From positions 2,975,001-3,039,000 of the forward strand of contig NZ_CP047897.1 of the NCBI RefSeq assembly GCF_009913235.1: 64,000 bases of DNA, in the 5' to 3' direction. A program made the position numbers and the translations under genes. Positions 24,939-34,071 of the stretch are shown piece by piece. The notes beneath the pieces are model-generated. The model ran no database searches and had not been told where the DNA came from. It saw only the letters and a program-made list of their open reading frames with translations. This DNA is from Nibribacter ruber. Lineage in GTDB: Bacteria; Bacteroidota; Bacteroidia; Cytophagales; Hymenobacteraceae. Each line of letters opens with the position of its first letter. Position 1 is the stretch's first letter.

Positions 24939-27110
24939 ATGAAATTGTCCTCAAATAAGAATTTTTTTCAACCTCGAGCTAGGCTTTTATTACAACTTGG
25001 TGATAAGCTTATAAAAAACGAAAATATAGCATTATTGGAGTTAATTAAAAATTCTTATGATGCAGATGCGAGAAAAGTAAATGTTAAGTTAGAAAAAGTA
25101 ACTAACAAGGAGTTTGGAAGAATAGAAATTATTGATGATGGGGAAGGAATGGATTTAGCCATAATAGAAAACGTTTGGCTGGAACCAGGAAGCGATTATA
25201 AAGCAGATTTATTCTCTAAAAAGATACGAACATCAAAATACAAGAGATTACCAATAGGAGAAAAAGGGATTGGTAGATTCGGAGTGCACAAATTAGGGAA
25301 TAGTATAGAACTAATTTCTAGAAAAAAGGATCAAAATGAAGTAGTTGTTAGAATAAATTGGAATGAATTCTCAAAAAATAAATACCTAAAAGACGCAAGG
25401 TTTGAAGTGTTCGAAAGGACACCAGAATATTTTCTTCGAAATAGGGTTGGAACTAAAATTATTATTTCTGATTTAAGAACTAACTGGGATAGGAGAATGG
25501 TGAGGGAACTATATAAGTCTGTATTCACTTTAAACTCACCATTTCAAAAAGTAGGAAACTTTAAAATTGATTTAAAAATAGATGATCAATCTTTAATTGA
25601 CAATTTGCCTAAATGGGACGAAATAAAAGGGTTTTCATTATGGCATTTTAAATGTAAGCTTCAGGGATCATCTATAAAAGAATTTACTTACGAATTCACT
25701 CCATGGAGCTCTATGGAGGGTTTAGAGCCTAGAAAAGTAACCGAAGAAAGCGACTTCATTTCTAATAACTCCACCATTCTTTATAAAAGTAAGCAAAATC
25801 CAAAAGAAGAAGTAATAATTAATTTATCTAAAAACTATGGGACAACTTCTGAAGTAAGAACTATTGGAGAGATAAATTTTGAAGGTTACATTTTTGACAG
25901 GGATAAAAGCACTTTGGATTTAAGTGCGCAGCAAGGGCTTTCTCTATTAAAACAATATTTAGATGAACAAGGAGGTATTAGGGTATACAGGGATAACATT
26001 AGGATAAATGAATATGGTGAAAAAGGAAATGATTGGCTTAATTTAGATTTAAGAAGAGTAAATACCCCAGCAAAAAAAATTAGTAATAATATAATCCTTT
26101 CTGTTGTAGACTTAGATGTTGAACAAAGCGGTGCTCTGATTGAAAAAACAAATAGAGAAGGTTTTATTGAAAATGAAGCTTTTTTTGATTTTTGTGCAGC
26201 TTTGTTATATGCAATTAACCTGATAGAGATTCTGCGCAAAATTGATAAAGATTTAATTAGGGCAAAATATAACCCAACAGAAAAGGAAGAACCAGTTCTT
26301 CACCATGTAGGAGAACTTAAAAGAATTGTAGAAAATAAGGTTAAGGATGAGCCTTTAAAAGAAGAAATCATAAAACACTTAAATAAAATTGAGACTGACT
26401 ATAACCAAATCAATGAAATTTTATTGACAAGTGCAGGTGCTGGGTTAACTCTAGGTGTTGGAATTCATGAAGTTCAGAAAGTAATATCTGAATTGAATTT
26501 AGTAATAAAGAAAGAAGAAGTACCTGAAAAAATACTTAATTTAATTACCCACCTTGATAATTTAATTGAAAACTATAGTGATTTGCTACGTCAGAATGAA
26601 AGTAAGGAGGAGGATTTAATCAAATTATTAAAGGGTGCACTTTTTAATGTAGAATACAGGGCGATTGCACATAATATTACAATTGTAAAAGAGTACCAAA
26701 ACTTTAATTTTCCAAGTTTTGCCTATTGTAGTCGAAGACTCTTACTTGGAGCGTTAATCAATATATTTGACAATTCAATTTACTGGCTTGAGAGAAAATT
26801 CAAAAAGTTGAAGGATATTGATAAAGACTATTCAAAAAAAATATACGTTAATTTATATTCAAATGAAGATGAGTCAATTGAAATTTTAATCGCTGATAAT
26901 GGCTCAGGATTCAACATTCCCACAAATCAAGTTACCAAGCCTTTTATATCAAATAAACCCGGTGGTATAGGGTTAGGTCTTCATATAGTTAAGGAGATAA
27001 TGCAGGCTCAGGATGGAAAGCTTTTATTTCCTAGCTCTAATGAATATAGCTTGCCGGCTGAATTTCAAAATGGAGCCATTGTGGTATTAAAACTAAATAA
27101 AAAACTATGA
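24939..27110 (+). CDS. Dual-ATPase kinase: MORC/HSP90-like GHKL domain fused to a histidine-kinase core
   Basis: 723 residues with two separate GHKL domains. First (about 15-180): ALLELIKNSYDADA (Asn38), IIDDGEGMD (64-72), IGEKGIGRFGVHKLG (106-120), as in MORC/HSP90-like ATPases. Second at the C-terminus (about 595-720): LINIFDNSIYWL (Asn612), IADNGSGF (651-658), GGIGLGLHIVKEI (675-687), as in histidine kinases, preceded by a helical region with GVGIHEVQKV, where His510 stands like a phospho-acceptor. No membrane segment is seen, so it is cytoplasmic. It overlaps its receiver-like partner by 4 bases (ATGA). Very AT-rich. Confidence 0.85.
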   Translation: MKLSSNKNFFQPRARLLLQLGDKLIKNENIALLELIKNSYDADARKVNVKLEKVTNKEFGRIEIIDDGEGMDLAIIENVWLEPGSDYKADLFSKKIRTSKYKRLPIGEKGIGRFGVHKLGNSIELISRKKDQNEVVVRINWNEFSKNKYLKDARFEVFERTPEYFLRNRVGTKIIISDLRTNWDRRMVRELYKSVFTLNSPFQKVGNFKIDLKIDDQSLIDNLPKWDEIKGFSLWHFKCKLQGSSIKEFTYEFTPWSSMEGLEPRKVTEESDFISNNSTILYKSKQNPKEEVIINLSKNYGTTSEVRTIGEINFEGYIFDRDKSTLDLSAQQGLSLLKQYLDEQGGIRVYRDNIRINEYGEKGNDWLNLDLRRVNTPAKKISNNIILSVVDLDVEQSGALIEKTNREGFIENEAFFDFCAALLYAINLIEILRKIDKDLIRAKYNPTEKEEPVLHHVGELKRIVENKVKDEPLKEEIIKHLNKIETDYNQINEILLTSAGAGLTLGVGIHEVQKVISELNLVIKKEEVPEKILNLITHLDNLIENYSDLLRQNESKEEDLIKLLKGALFNVEYRAIAHNITIVKEYQNFNFPSFAYCSRRLLLGALINIFDNSIYWLERKFKKLKDIDKDYSKKIYVNLYSNEDESIEILIADNGSGFNIPTNQVTKPFISNKPGGIGLGLHIVKEIMQAQDGKLLFPSSNEYSLPAEFQNGAIVVLKLNKKL

Positions 27111-28540
27111 TTTTACCTGATAATGGAAAGGTTGTAGTCTTTGATGATAAGCACGAAGACATCAAAGATTTACTTTCAGCACTTTCTAAAAAGAAAATTC
27201 CATATTTATACTATCAGGATGAAGCCGGTGATGACTTGCCAGATACTCCTATTGAAAATATACGTTTGGTCTTCTTAGATTTAGAGCTGGTAATAAGTAA
27301 TGCCTCTTCACATAATATAATCTCCTCTATAGCTTTTAGGCTACGAGCTGTATTGGAAAAAAATCCAATTTATGTTTTGATCTATTGGAGTACGAAAGAG
27401 AATAAATACCGCGAAGCATTAGAACAAGCATTCAGCGAAGGGCTCAAGGATTACAAGCCTATCATGCTTTTAAGTTTAAATAAAGCAGAGGCTAAAGCTA
27501 GTGGTAACCAGACTAATTATATTATTGAACATTTGCAAGAAGAAATAAAAGCTTTTAGTACACTAAATGCCTTTATAACTTGGGAGACAATAGTTAATAA
27601 TTCTGCAGGATCCATTACTAACCAAGTTTTGTCGTTCTATCCATATGATGTTAATACGTGGGATTCTACCAATAAATTTTTACTTCATAAATTGGCTAAA
27701 GCATATTCGGGGAGTCTGGGCGAAAGATTTGATGATTTCACAAGGTTAAAAAACGCAATGTATACATTAAATCACTCCCTTATTGACAATATTGAAACAG
27801 GAATTAATATGATTGATTCAGGTGATGCATTCAATAATCTATTGAGCAGAACTGAATTAGGAATTGAGTACTTCAACTCAAAGCTAAATAAAACTTTATT
27901 GGTTAGTAACCTTTTTGATGACGTTGCGCAGCCGGGGAATGTTTACTTTATTATAAATGAAACTGAAGATCTTTTGAAACAAAATGAGGAAGAACTTGAA
28001 AAAGCACTCGCTCAAGTTAAAGAATTAAAGCCAGAACTTCAGGAACAGGCAAGAATTGGGAAAATCAAAAAGCATAAAGGGTCTGAAGAAATTTTGAGAC
28101 AAAGGTTGAATAAGGAAAAGACTAGGATAAATTCATTGATAAACTCTTGCTTGAATTTGCTACTGCTAAATGGGAAGGATGAAGTAAGATCGCAAATTTT
28201 TGATTCCTCTATTGGGATTGATTTAAATATAACTCCAATTTGTGATTATGCTCAAGAAAAGACTTCTTTATTCAGAGTTCTGCCTGGTTTGTTAGTAGAA
28301 CAAAGATTTAAAGAATTTATCAATAAAGAGCCAGTATACTGTTATATAAGTGACCCAATTATCCATATTTTAGATAAAGATTATTTTTTAGTTTTTGATT
28401 TTAGATATTTGAGTTCCTTTGATGAATCAGAAGTAAAACTACGTAAACCAAAGTTCAGATTGAAGCATCAGTTTTTATCTGATATACAAGTTAAAATGAG
28501 CTCCCATATAAGTAGATCCGGAATTTTCTTTGTTGGTTAA
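27107..28540 (+). CDS. Receiver-like partner protein of unknown output
   Basis: 477 residues. The first 120 look like a degenerate response-regulator receiver: VVVFDDKHED (Asp13, Asp14), LVFLDLEL with Asp58 at the phosphorylation position, and VLIYWST where the Thr/Ser would be. The rest has no family I recognise; it has a charged coiled coil (about 290-345) and a C-terminal region (about 370-477) rich in beta-type stretches. No helix-turn-helix is evident, so it is unlikely to be a simple transcription factor. Its ATG overlaps the kinase stop, so the two proteins are surely made together. Phosphotransfer is inference. Confidence 0.72.
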   Translation: MILPDNGKVVVFDDKHEDIKDLLSALSKKKIPYLYYQDEAGDDLPDTPIENIRLVFLDLELVISNASSHNIISSIAFRLRAVLEKNPIYVLIYWSTKENKYREALEQAFSEGLKDYKPIMLLSLNKAEAKASGNQTNYIIEHLQEEIKAFSTLNAFITWETIVNNSAGSITNQVLSFYPYDVNTWDSTNKFLLHKLAKAYSGSLGERFDDFTRLKNAMYTLNHSLIDNIETGINMIDSGDAFNNLLSRTELGIEYFNSKLNKTLLVSNLFDDVAQPGNVYFIINETEDLLKQNEEELEKALAQVKELKPELQEQARIGKIKKHKGSEEILRQRLNKEKTRINSLINSCLNLLLLNGKDEVRSQIFDSSIGIDLNITPICDYAQEKTSLFRVLPGLLVEQRFKEFINKEPVYCYISDPIIHILDKDYFLVFDFRYLSSFDESEVKLRKPKFRLKHQFLSDIQVKMSSHISRSGIFFVG

Positions 28541-28618
28541 TAATAAAGAATGTTTAATATTTAAGTTTGATAATTACAAGTGTTTTATTGCCTTTCCCTT
28601 GCTATGATATTTGTTTTT

Positions 28619-29380
28619 ATGCATAATAAGTTAGCTCTTATAGTTGCCTATTACTTAGCCAGATTTGATAGATATGGCTTAGAGATGCTGGGGTTTATCT
28701 CTTTCAATAATGCATTTGTTGAAGTTGCAGAACGTTTAGGAGTAAGGAAAAATTATGTAAAATTGAGAAGAGATGAGTTTGATTTTGTCTTCCCATGGAG
28801 ACAAGGCTGGAAGCGTCCAATGGATAAACAGATATTACATGTCATTGAGATGTTTTCTGATTTAGATGAGCCCGCTGTTAGGAATATTGTTCTTAAGATT
28901 TTAGAAAATCAAGAGTATCAGAAGAGTGAAGAGTTGAGTATTATGCTTCAGGTCCTTCAAGATAATGATTCTAAACATACAGGTAACTTTATATTGCGAG
29001 CACCAACAGGAAGGAAGGCTGAAGAGTATTTTATAAAATATTTTCATGATAATCATATGCCTGTAAATGGCTTTCTAAAAGATACCCGCGATTTGGGTTG
29101 TGGTTATGATTTTGAAATTAGCAATGTTGACCAAACTACATTTATTGAGGTAAAAGGCCTTTCTGAAGATGCGGGAGGTGTAACTTTTACAAACAAGGAA
29201 TGGAATACAGCCTTAGCTTCTGGCAAGGCATATTATCTAGTGTTAGTTAAGAATCTTAATGAAGATCCAGAAATATTATTCATTCAGAATCCTGCTTTCA
29301 AATTGAAAGCTAAACAAACCTTTTATGCTACTTTACAAGTTCAATGGAATATCTCTGAAAATGATCTTCGTGGCATTTAG
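28619..29380 (+). CDS. DUF3883 (NOV_C) nuclease-like protein
   Basis: 253 residues. N-terminal helical domain (NKLALIVAYYLARFDRYGLEML to about 100) with WRQGWKRP, then a C-terminal DUF3883 domain (about 140-240): RKAEEYFIKYF, GCGYDFEI, FIEVKG (about 177-182), which has the E/D...ExK arrangement of the restriction-endonuclease-like fold. The two-part layout is common in restriction neighbourhoods. ATG at 28619 is used because an open frame from 28580 starts with an unlikely hydrophobic leader. It follows the receiver-like gene by 78 bases and could be the effector of module B. Confidence 0.82.
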   Translation: MHNKLALIVAYYLARFDRYGLEMLGFISFNNAFVEVAERLGVRKNYVKLRRDEFDFVFPWRQGWKRPMDKQILHVIEMFSDLDEPAVRNIVLKILENQEYQKSEELSIMLQVLQDNDSKHTGNFILRAPTGRKAEEYFIKYFHDNHMPVNGFLKDTRDLGCGYDFEISNVDQTTFIEVKGLSEDAGGVTFTNKEWNTALASGKAYYLVLVKNLNEDPEILFIQNPAFKLKAKQTFYATLQVQWNISENDLRGI

Positions 29381-29492
29381 AGATATTATAAGGACCTTAG
29401 ATCAATTATAAAGCAGGTGGGATATTACCAATAGTGCTTCATGATTACAAAAACAGTCATCAACTAAAATATTAGGAAAGTAGTGGTCCTTG

Positions 29493-32400
29493 TTAGTTTG
29501 AAGATGTGTCAGCTAGCAATTTCTGTTTATCAAACTCAAAAGTGTAGCCGTAAGGTTGTATCCTGAAGTTTTCTCCCCGTATTTCTTCAATTTTATTCAA
29601 CACTCCATAAATGGGATTACCCATAAAGATCAGCTCATTAGGTGTTACCCGAACAATCAGGTAATTTTTTCTGGATCTTGCCACATTAACCTCACTCCCT
29701 GTGATCCTGAAATTGTTATTCCTTGGACTTTGAGTGGTTTTTACTTCTACTAATACCGCCTGCCCCTCATACCATGCAACCAGATCTGTGAAAGCAAATT
29801 TATAGTGCAGGGTTAGGTAATAGAATGGAATAAGGGCTTTGGCAAGTGCTGGTTCATCCTCTATATAATCGAGGCAGGTCTGATAAAAATTTCTATGTTT
29901 CTCTAAGGCTGGTTCGTCTTTGCCTAAGACAGTACAGATTAATTTGAATACCTCATCGAGAGCCTGTTTTCTGTCTTCTGGTCTTTCTACATGCAGAAAA
30001 TATCTGATGAGATAGCCCAAAACCTCCTCCTCGCCATTGGCTCCAGTCACTTCGGCATTAGTTGCCGGTAAGGAGTTTCCTTTGTAAATCAATTTTTTTG
30101 ATTTGACCGGAATAGTAGAGGAGCTTACAGTCGCGCTAGCCTGGAAGCCGGACAATGTTTTTGCCGGATGCTGGTTCAAACCCTGATATATTCTTTCAAT
30201 ACGGGAAAGAACAGAGATCTCACGGGTTGCATCTGCCAGCTGTCCAAAAGATGGTTTACTAGCCTGCTCCGGGAACGCCAGCTCAACATCTGCCTCCAGC
30301 CTTTCCAGATCTTCTAATATGCCCATTTTGCCAAATAAGGCCTGAAGACGACCCTGGAGCTCCTTACTGTTTTCCGGGTCTGCTTGCTCTAGCCTTAAAC
30401 ACAGTTTCGCCAGCCGCTCGTGGTGCAGGTTAAAGTCTATGTCAAGGTTAAAGTCTGCAAAGATGCCATCACTAAATTCTGTCTGCTTTCTGCGAATCAT
30501 CAACTCCAATTCATTTAAACAATCTCTGCGGAAGACATCTTCCAGAAAACGACTTTGGTGGTTTGCGTTATACACATGCCAGCGGCTATCTTCTGCTAAT
30601 TGCTCCTGGTTAAAATGAGACAATACTTCTTTGGAGAAAGCTTTGAACCTGGTGTCATAATCACTGATCCAATACCGTTTAAATACATCCTGATGTATTT
30701 TGAGTTGCGCATGATACTCTTCTCTCAGTACCTCTTCCTCTTTATGAAAGACAATGAGTTCTAATGCTTTTGCTATCCGGGTATTATTGAAAACGCCTTT
30801 TGCAATAGCTTCGGCTTGCTGGTGAACAGGTAGATCTTTAGAAAGAAATAATGCCTCTTCATTAGTGTCAAAAGTTCTTTCTACTGTTTTACAGATGTTC
30901 CCTATCTGAATATCTCTGGTCAGTCTGTCTGCTTCATAGAACCTGAGCTGTTGCAATCTTTTGGACAGTTCTGCAATTTTTTCTGGTTCTTCAAAGTAAT
31001 CTGTTTCAGATAAAGTTGACTGGCTGATTTCTAACAAGACATACACTAATTTGGGTAAAAGCTTCTGACGGTAGTATTCAATTTTATCTACCTGATTTTG
31101 GGCCACAATAGCCGCTTCCGTAATTTTCAGAACCTTACCTTTAAGATGATAAGCTTCCAGATCAATTTTGCTTTTATGATAGACCAGTACTGGCTTGTCC
31201 AGATCAGGAATGTCTGCTGCCAACTTAAATTCACTCTCATTCTGTACAATATAAAAATCTGTATGATGAACAAATTCCAGTTTGTTCTGCCGGATTACCA
31301 GATACTCCTGAAGTCTTTTGGCTAATGGCTCGAATATTTTCTGGTAAAGACGGATAATCTGTTCTTGCCGGTGCAGATTATTCTGGCAGATAGTCACCAG
31401 TTGTTGGAGATATTCCTTTGGGAAGTCATTGTACTTCTTGATCAGTAGTGAATGAGCATCATCTTTGAATTCAGCTATTCTCAGCTTTTCCAGAAAAGAA
31501 TACTCATTGTCATTGATCAGGGCCGGAGGTATGGCTTTTTCATTTGCTACCACTCTGATGCCTTCAACAATCATAGAGTGTCTTAACTGATCCTCCTGAT
31601 TGCCACTGCTCCCTTTCCATAACGCAGGAATATAATCCAGACCTTCTTTCAATGACTCCCAGATAGACAGATCAACAAATCGGTAAGAAGTATGGAAGGA
31701 TACCCCTAAATACTGAAGGAAGGTCTTCTGGCTAATTCCTTTTGGCATCTCCGGAAGAAAAGAAAGGTCCAGATCTTTCTCTCTGCAAAGCTGGGCGGGC
31801 TTATACTTGCCTGGAATAGTTTTCAGAAATACTGTAGATAAACTAAAGTCAGCCAGATTGGCCGTTGTGTTGTCTTCGCTGTTTCTGCGCGTGATAAAGC
31901 TATTGTACCGGTGGGTAGGCAGAATATTTTCTCCTGTTTTGCCCATCAACGTACTAATGCTTCTAAGTAAGTCCCGCTGTTGTTCTTCTGTTATTTGATT
32001 TTCAGGGCCATGGTGCCGCCCGGTAGGAGAAACCTGCCGGTAATGTTTCAGGATTTCATTTCTATCCCTATACTCTCTGATTCCTAAAGCCTGCCTTAAT
32101 TCTTGATTTTCAACCTTGTAATTTATAAGGGTCAATCCGACGAAAGAAGGCACAAAAGATTGCAAGTCTTCATTCTGTTCACGATAGATTAACTCAGTAC
32201 TTTCAGAAACCGATATTCCTGGACCATCATGAGCATAGATAACGGCTGCATTTTTCTTTTTAAGTTGCCGGGCGAATTCAGTATAGAAGTAATTCGTCCA
32301 TTTCCTGTCCTGACCATCCTCCCGGCTGAAATACGCAATGAAAGCGGTGGTATGTTCAAAGAAATCATCATGGTCTGTTTTAATCCTGGTCTCTTGGAAA

Positions 32401-33764
32401 AATACTTTCGCTAAGGAACTCAGGAAATTACTCCCGGTGGCATAATTATGATTCCCGATTTGCAGAATGTCTCTAACATGGCCAAATGCTGGCCAAGGTG
32501 CATGCAATTGCAGATAGTTCCAGTTAAATGGTGCCAGAACAGTATCTGCAAAACTCACCTCCTTTATAAATTGTGATTTTAGCTGAGGGACAACTTCACT
32601 TTTGTTGTAGCTATTCAAGTAGGAAAAGTAAAGCTCCAGACACGCCCTGAATAACGCTTTATTATACTCTCCAATGTTGCCATTAAAATTAATTGCTGTC
32701 CGGTCTACAGTCGTATGGAAATCAGCATGAAAGTCTACATTCTTGAAAGGAGAAGGGTATTTGGTTGGTAGATAATTATATAATACACCGGCATTTTCTT
32801 TTGAATTCTCCGTCGGCTTTAAATAAAAAGCAATCTGAGGATTAGAGATGTTTATGCCAGCTTTTGCCGCTAAGACTTTTACGTCTTCTTTTAAAGAGCA
32901 TTTAATAATGGCTATCTCCCCATCATTAGTCCCTGACTTTTTTGTAAAACAGAGGCTTTCATTCCCTTCATACTTGAAAGTTATAGTTAGTGGTTTGGAA
33001 ACCCGCAGCTGAACGAACTCGAAATGAATTCCTTTTATTTCGGAAAAAAGCTTTTTTACTTCTTCTTCCTTGCTGACCGTAAATGGGATCTGAATAATAG
33101 TCACAAATCCTTCCTGAAAAAGCGATTGAACGTAGTCATTCTGCTCTTGTTCCTGAATGGGGAAATAGAATCCAGGAACACCTCTTCCTGAGTTTTCCTT
33201 CTGTACCGCCTCTATCTGTTCCTTTAAAGTTTCCCGGATATCAACATTTAATGTTTCCGGCAACTTCTCAGGATCTTTAAAGCTGTCATAAATACGGAAG
33301 CTGATATTGGTAGACGAAGGATCACCGGCTTCCTGTACTATTTCACCTTGAGTATGAACCTGTACATAATTGTCCCGGGCAATGGAAAAAGCAGACTTAA
33401 AGCCTACCCCTTTGTTGCCGATGCTGGTATCAGCTGATTTTGTAGAAGTGGAGATAGAGCATAAAGATTGAAAATCGGCTCTTTTTGAAGTTCCGGTTTT
33501 ATAATCAAAATCTACTTGATAGGTGAAAGGTGTTCCATCATTCGCTATGTAAAGGCAATAATCTTTAGCTGTTATCAGAATTCTGCCTTCAGCTTTATCA
33601 AAAGCATTTTGTAAAAGCTCATAGATAACCCTCCCCTGGTAATCAGCGCTTACCTGCTCTACCTGTCCGGCCTGCTGCTTAATGGTTTCTATTCCCACAT
33701 TTAGATAATAATTGTGGTGGGCTTTGAATATGGATGTTGCCATTTCAGGTTCAAGGAGAATCAT
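29493..33764 (-). CDS. Sacsin/NO VEIN-type GHKL ATPase with C-terminal DUF3883 domain
   Basis: 1,423 residues. N-terminal GHKL ATPase: RVIYELLQNAFDKAEG (Asn53), YIANDGTPF (72-80), SIGNKGVGFKSAFSI (114-128), as in sacsin-like and plant NO VEIN proteins. A long middle (300-1200) without a recognisable domain follows. The C-terminus holds a DUF3883 domain, with DLVAWYEGQAVLVEVKTTQ (Asp and E-V-K, around residue 1340) and RSRKNYLIVRV. It is probably a large ATP-controlled nuclease-like defence protein. The start could also be Met8 (33743). It is transcribed towards module B and its stop is 112 bases away. No phage-defence activity is shown for it here. Confidence 0.88.
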   Translation of the reverse strand: MILLEPEMATSIFKAHHNYYLNVGIETIKQQAGQVEQVSADYQGRVIYELLQNAFDKAEGRILITAKDYCLYIANDGTPFTYQVDFDYKTGTSKRADFQSLCSISTSTKSADTSIGNKGVGFKSAFSIARDNYVQVHTQGEIVQEAGDPSSTNISFRIYDSFKDPEKLPETLNVDIRETLKEQIEAVQKENSGRGVPGFYFPIQEQEQNDYVQSLFQEGFVTIIQIPFTVSKEEEVKKLFSEIKGIHFEFVQLRVSKPLTITFKYEGNESLCFTKKSGTNDGEIAIIKCSLKEDVKVLAAKAGINISNPQIAFYLKPTENSKENAGVLYNYLPTKYPSPFKNVDFHADFHTTVDRTAINFNGNIGEYNKALFRACLELYFSYLNSYNKSEVVPQLKSQFIKEVSFADTVLAPFNWNYLQLHAPWPAFGHVRDILQIGNHNYATGSNFLSSLAKVFFQETRIKTDHDDFFEHTTAFIAYFSREDGQDRKWTNYFYTEFARQLKKKNAAVIYAHDGPGISVSESTELIYREQNEDLQSFVPSFVGLTLINYKVENQELRQALGIREYRDRNEILKHYRQVSPTGRHHGPENQITEEQQRDLLRSISTLMGKTGENILPTHRYNSFITRRNSEDNTTANLADFSLSTVFLKTIPGKYKPAQLCREKDLDLSFLPEMPKGISQKTFLQYLGVSFHTSYRFVDLSIWESLKEGLDYIPALWKGSSGNQEDQLRHSMIVEGIRVVANEKAIPPALINDNEYSFLEKLRIAEFKDDAHSLLIKKYNDFPKEYLQQLVTICQNNLHRQEQIIRLYQKIFEPLAKRLQEYLVIRQNKLEFVHHTDFYIVQNESEFKLAADIPDLDKPVLVYHKSKIDLEAYHLKGKVLKITEAAIVAQNQVDKIEYYRQKLLPKLVYVLLEISQSTLSETDYFEEPEKIAELSKRLQQLRFYEADRLTRDIQIGNICKTVERTFDTNEEALFLSKDLPVHQQAEAIAKGVFNNTRIAKALELIVFHKEEEVLREEYHAQLKIHQDVFKRYWISDYDTRFKAFSKEVLSHFNQEQLAEDSRWHVYNANHQSRFLEDVFRRDCLNELELMIRRKQTEFSDGIFADFNLDIDFNLHHERLAKLCLRLEQADPENSKELQGRLQALFGKMGILEDLERLEADVELAFPEQASKPSFGQLADATREISVLSRIERIYQGLNQHPAKTLSGFQASATVSSSTIPVKSKKLIYKGNSLPATNAEVTGANGEEEVLGYLIRYFLHVERPEDRKQALDEVFKLICTVLGKDEPALEKHRNFYQTCLDYIEDEPALAKALIPFYYLTLHYKFAFTDLVAWYEGQAVLVEVKTTQSPRNNNFRITGSEVNVARSRKNYLIVRVTPNELIFMGNPIYGVLNKIEEIRGENFRIQPYGYTFEFDKQKLLADTSSN

Positions 33765-33780
33765 AAATTGTATTTAATTG

Positions 33781-33974
33781 CTGATTGGGATATGAATTAA
33801 GTTATATTCAATTTGTTAGACTAGCCTATTCATTGAGGCCTTCTCTGAAAGAAGGTGTCCTAAGACATCTGAATATAGCTAAAATTAGATGAAGAACTGT
33901 TTTGTATAACTGTTGAAATTTCGAGAGGAAGATTAGAGGAGGGAAGTTGCGTGACGAAAGTAAATTGATAGGCC
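33781..33974. other. Gap at the right edge of the island
   Basis: About 200 AT-rich bases upstream of the large ATPase gene. It includes a small hairpin (CCTTCTCTGAAAGAAGG, 33839-33855). I saw no attachment-site-like direct repeat matching the left edge. Confidence 0.45.
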
Positions 33975-34012
33975 ATTTTTTAGCCTCTTTCCTGCAAAAC
34001 AGGCCAAAAACA
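33975..34012. repeat. Palindromic intergenic repeat, copy 6
   Basis: ATTTTTTAGCCTC and CAGGCCAAAAACA arms; first copy after the island. It stands right beside a terminator hairpin at 34015. Confidence 0.75.
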
Positions 34013-34014
34013 AA

Positions 34015-34047
34015 AACATCCCATGACTACAAGCGCCATGGGATGTT
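34015..34047 (-). terminator. Terminator hairpin after the small lipoprotein gene
   Basis: AACATCCCATG (34015-34025) pairs perfectly with CATGGGATGTT (34037-34047). Read on the minus strand it is followed by TTTTTG from the repeat. Confidence 0.65.
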
Positions 34048-34071
34048 CTTGCATATATGAAATCCTATCAA

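Larger units (their letters stand above)
14857..33780. other. AT-rich defence island (three modules, ten genes)
   Basis: From just after the DAC-like gene to upstream of the 1,423-residue ATPase gene, base composition is visibly AT-richer than both flanks, most so at 24.9-29.4 kb. All genes have DNA-modification, nuclease or GHKL-ATPase signatures. None of the 23 palindromic repeats found elsewhere in the window occurs here. No integrase, transposase, tRNA remnant or flanking direct repeat was found, so how it moved is unknown. Confidence 0.8.

Noticed and set aside
24939-29380. Module B as a Detocs system
   Set aside because: From memory, Detocs has a TPR-containing kinase and receiver proteins with a purine-phosphorylase-type effector. 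Here the kinase has a MORC-like ATPase and the likely effector is DUF3883.
29391-29489. AAGGACC...GGTCCTT as terminal inverted repeats of a mobile unit
   Set aside because: Only 7 bases long and placed between two converging genes; expected by chance.
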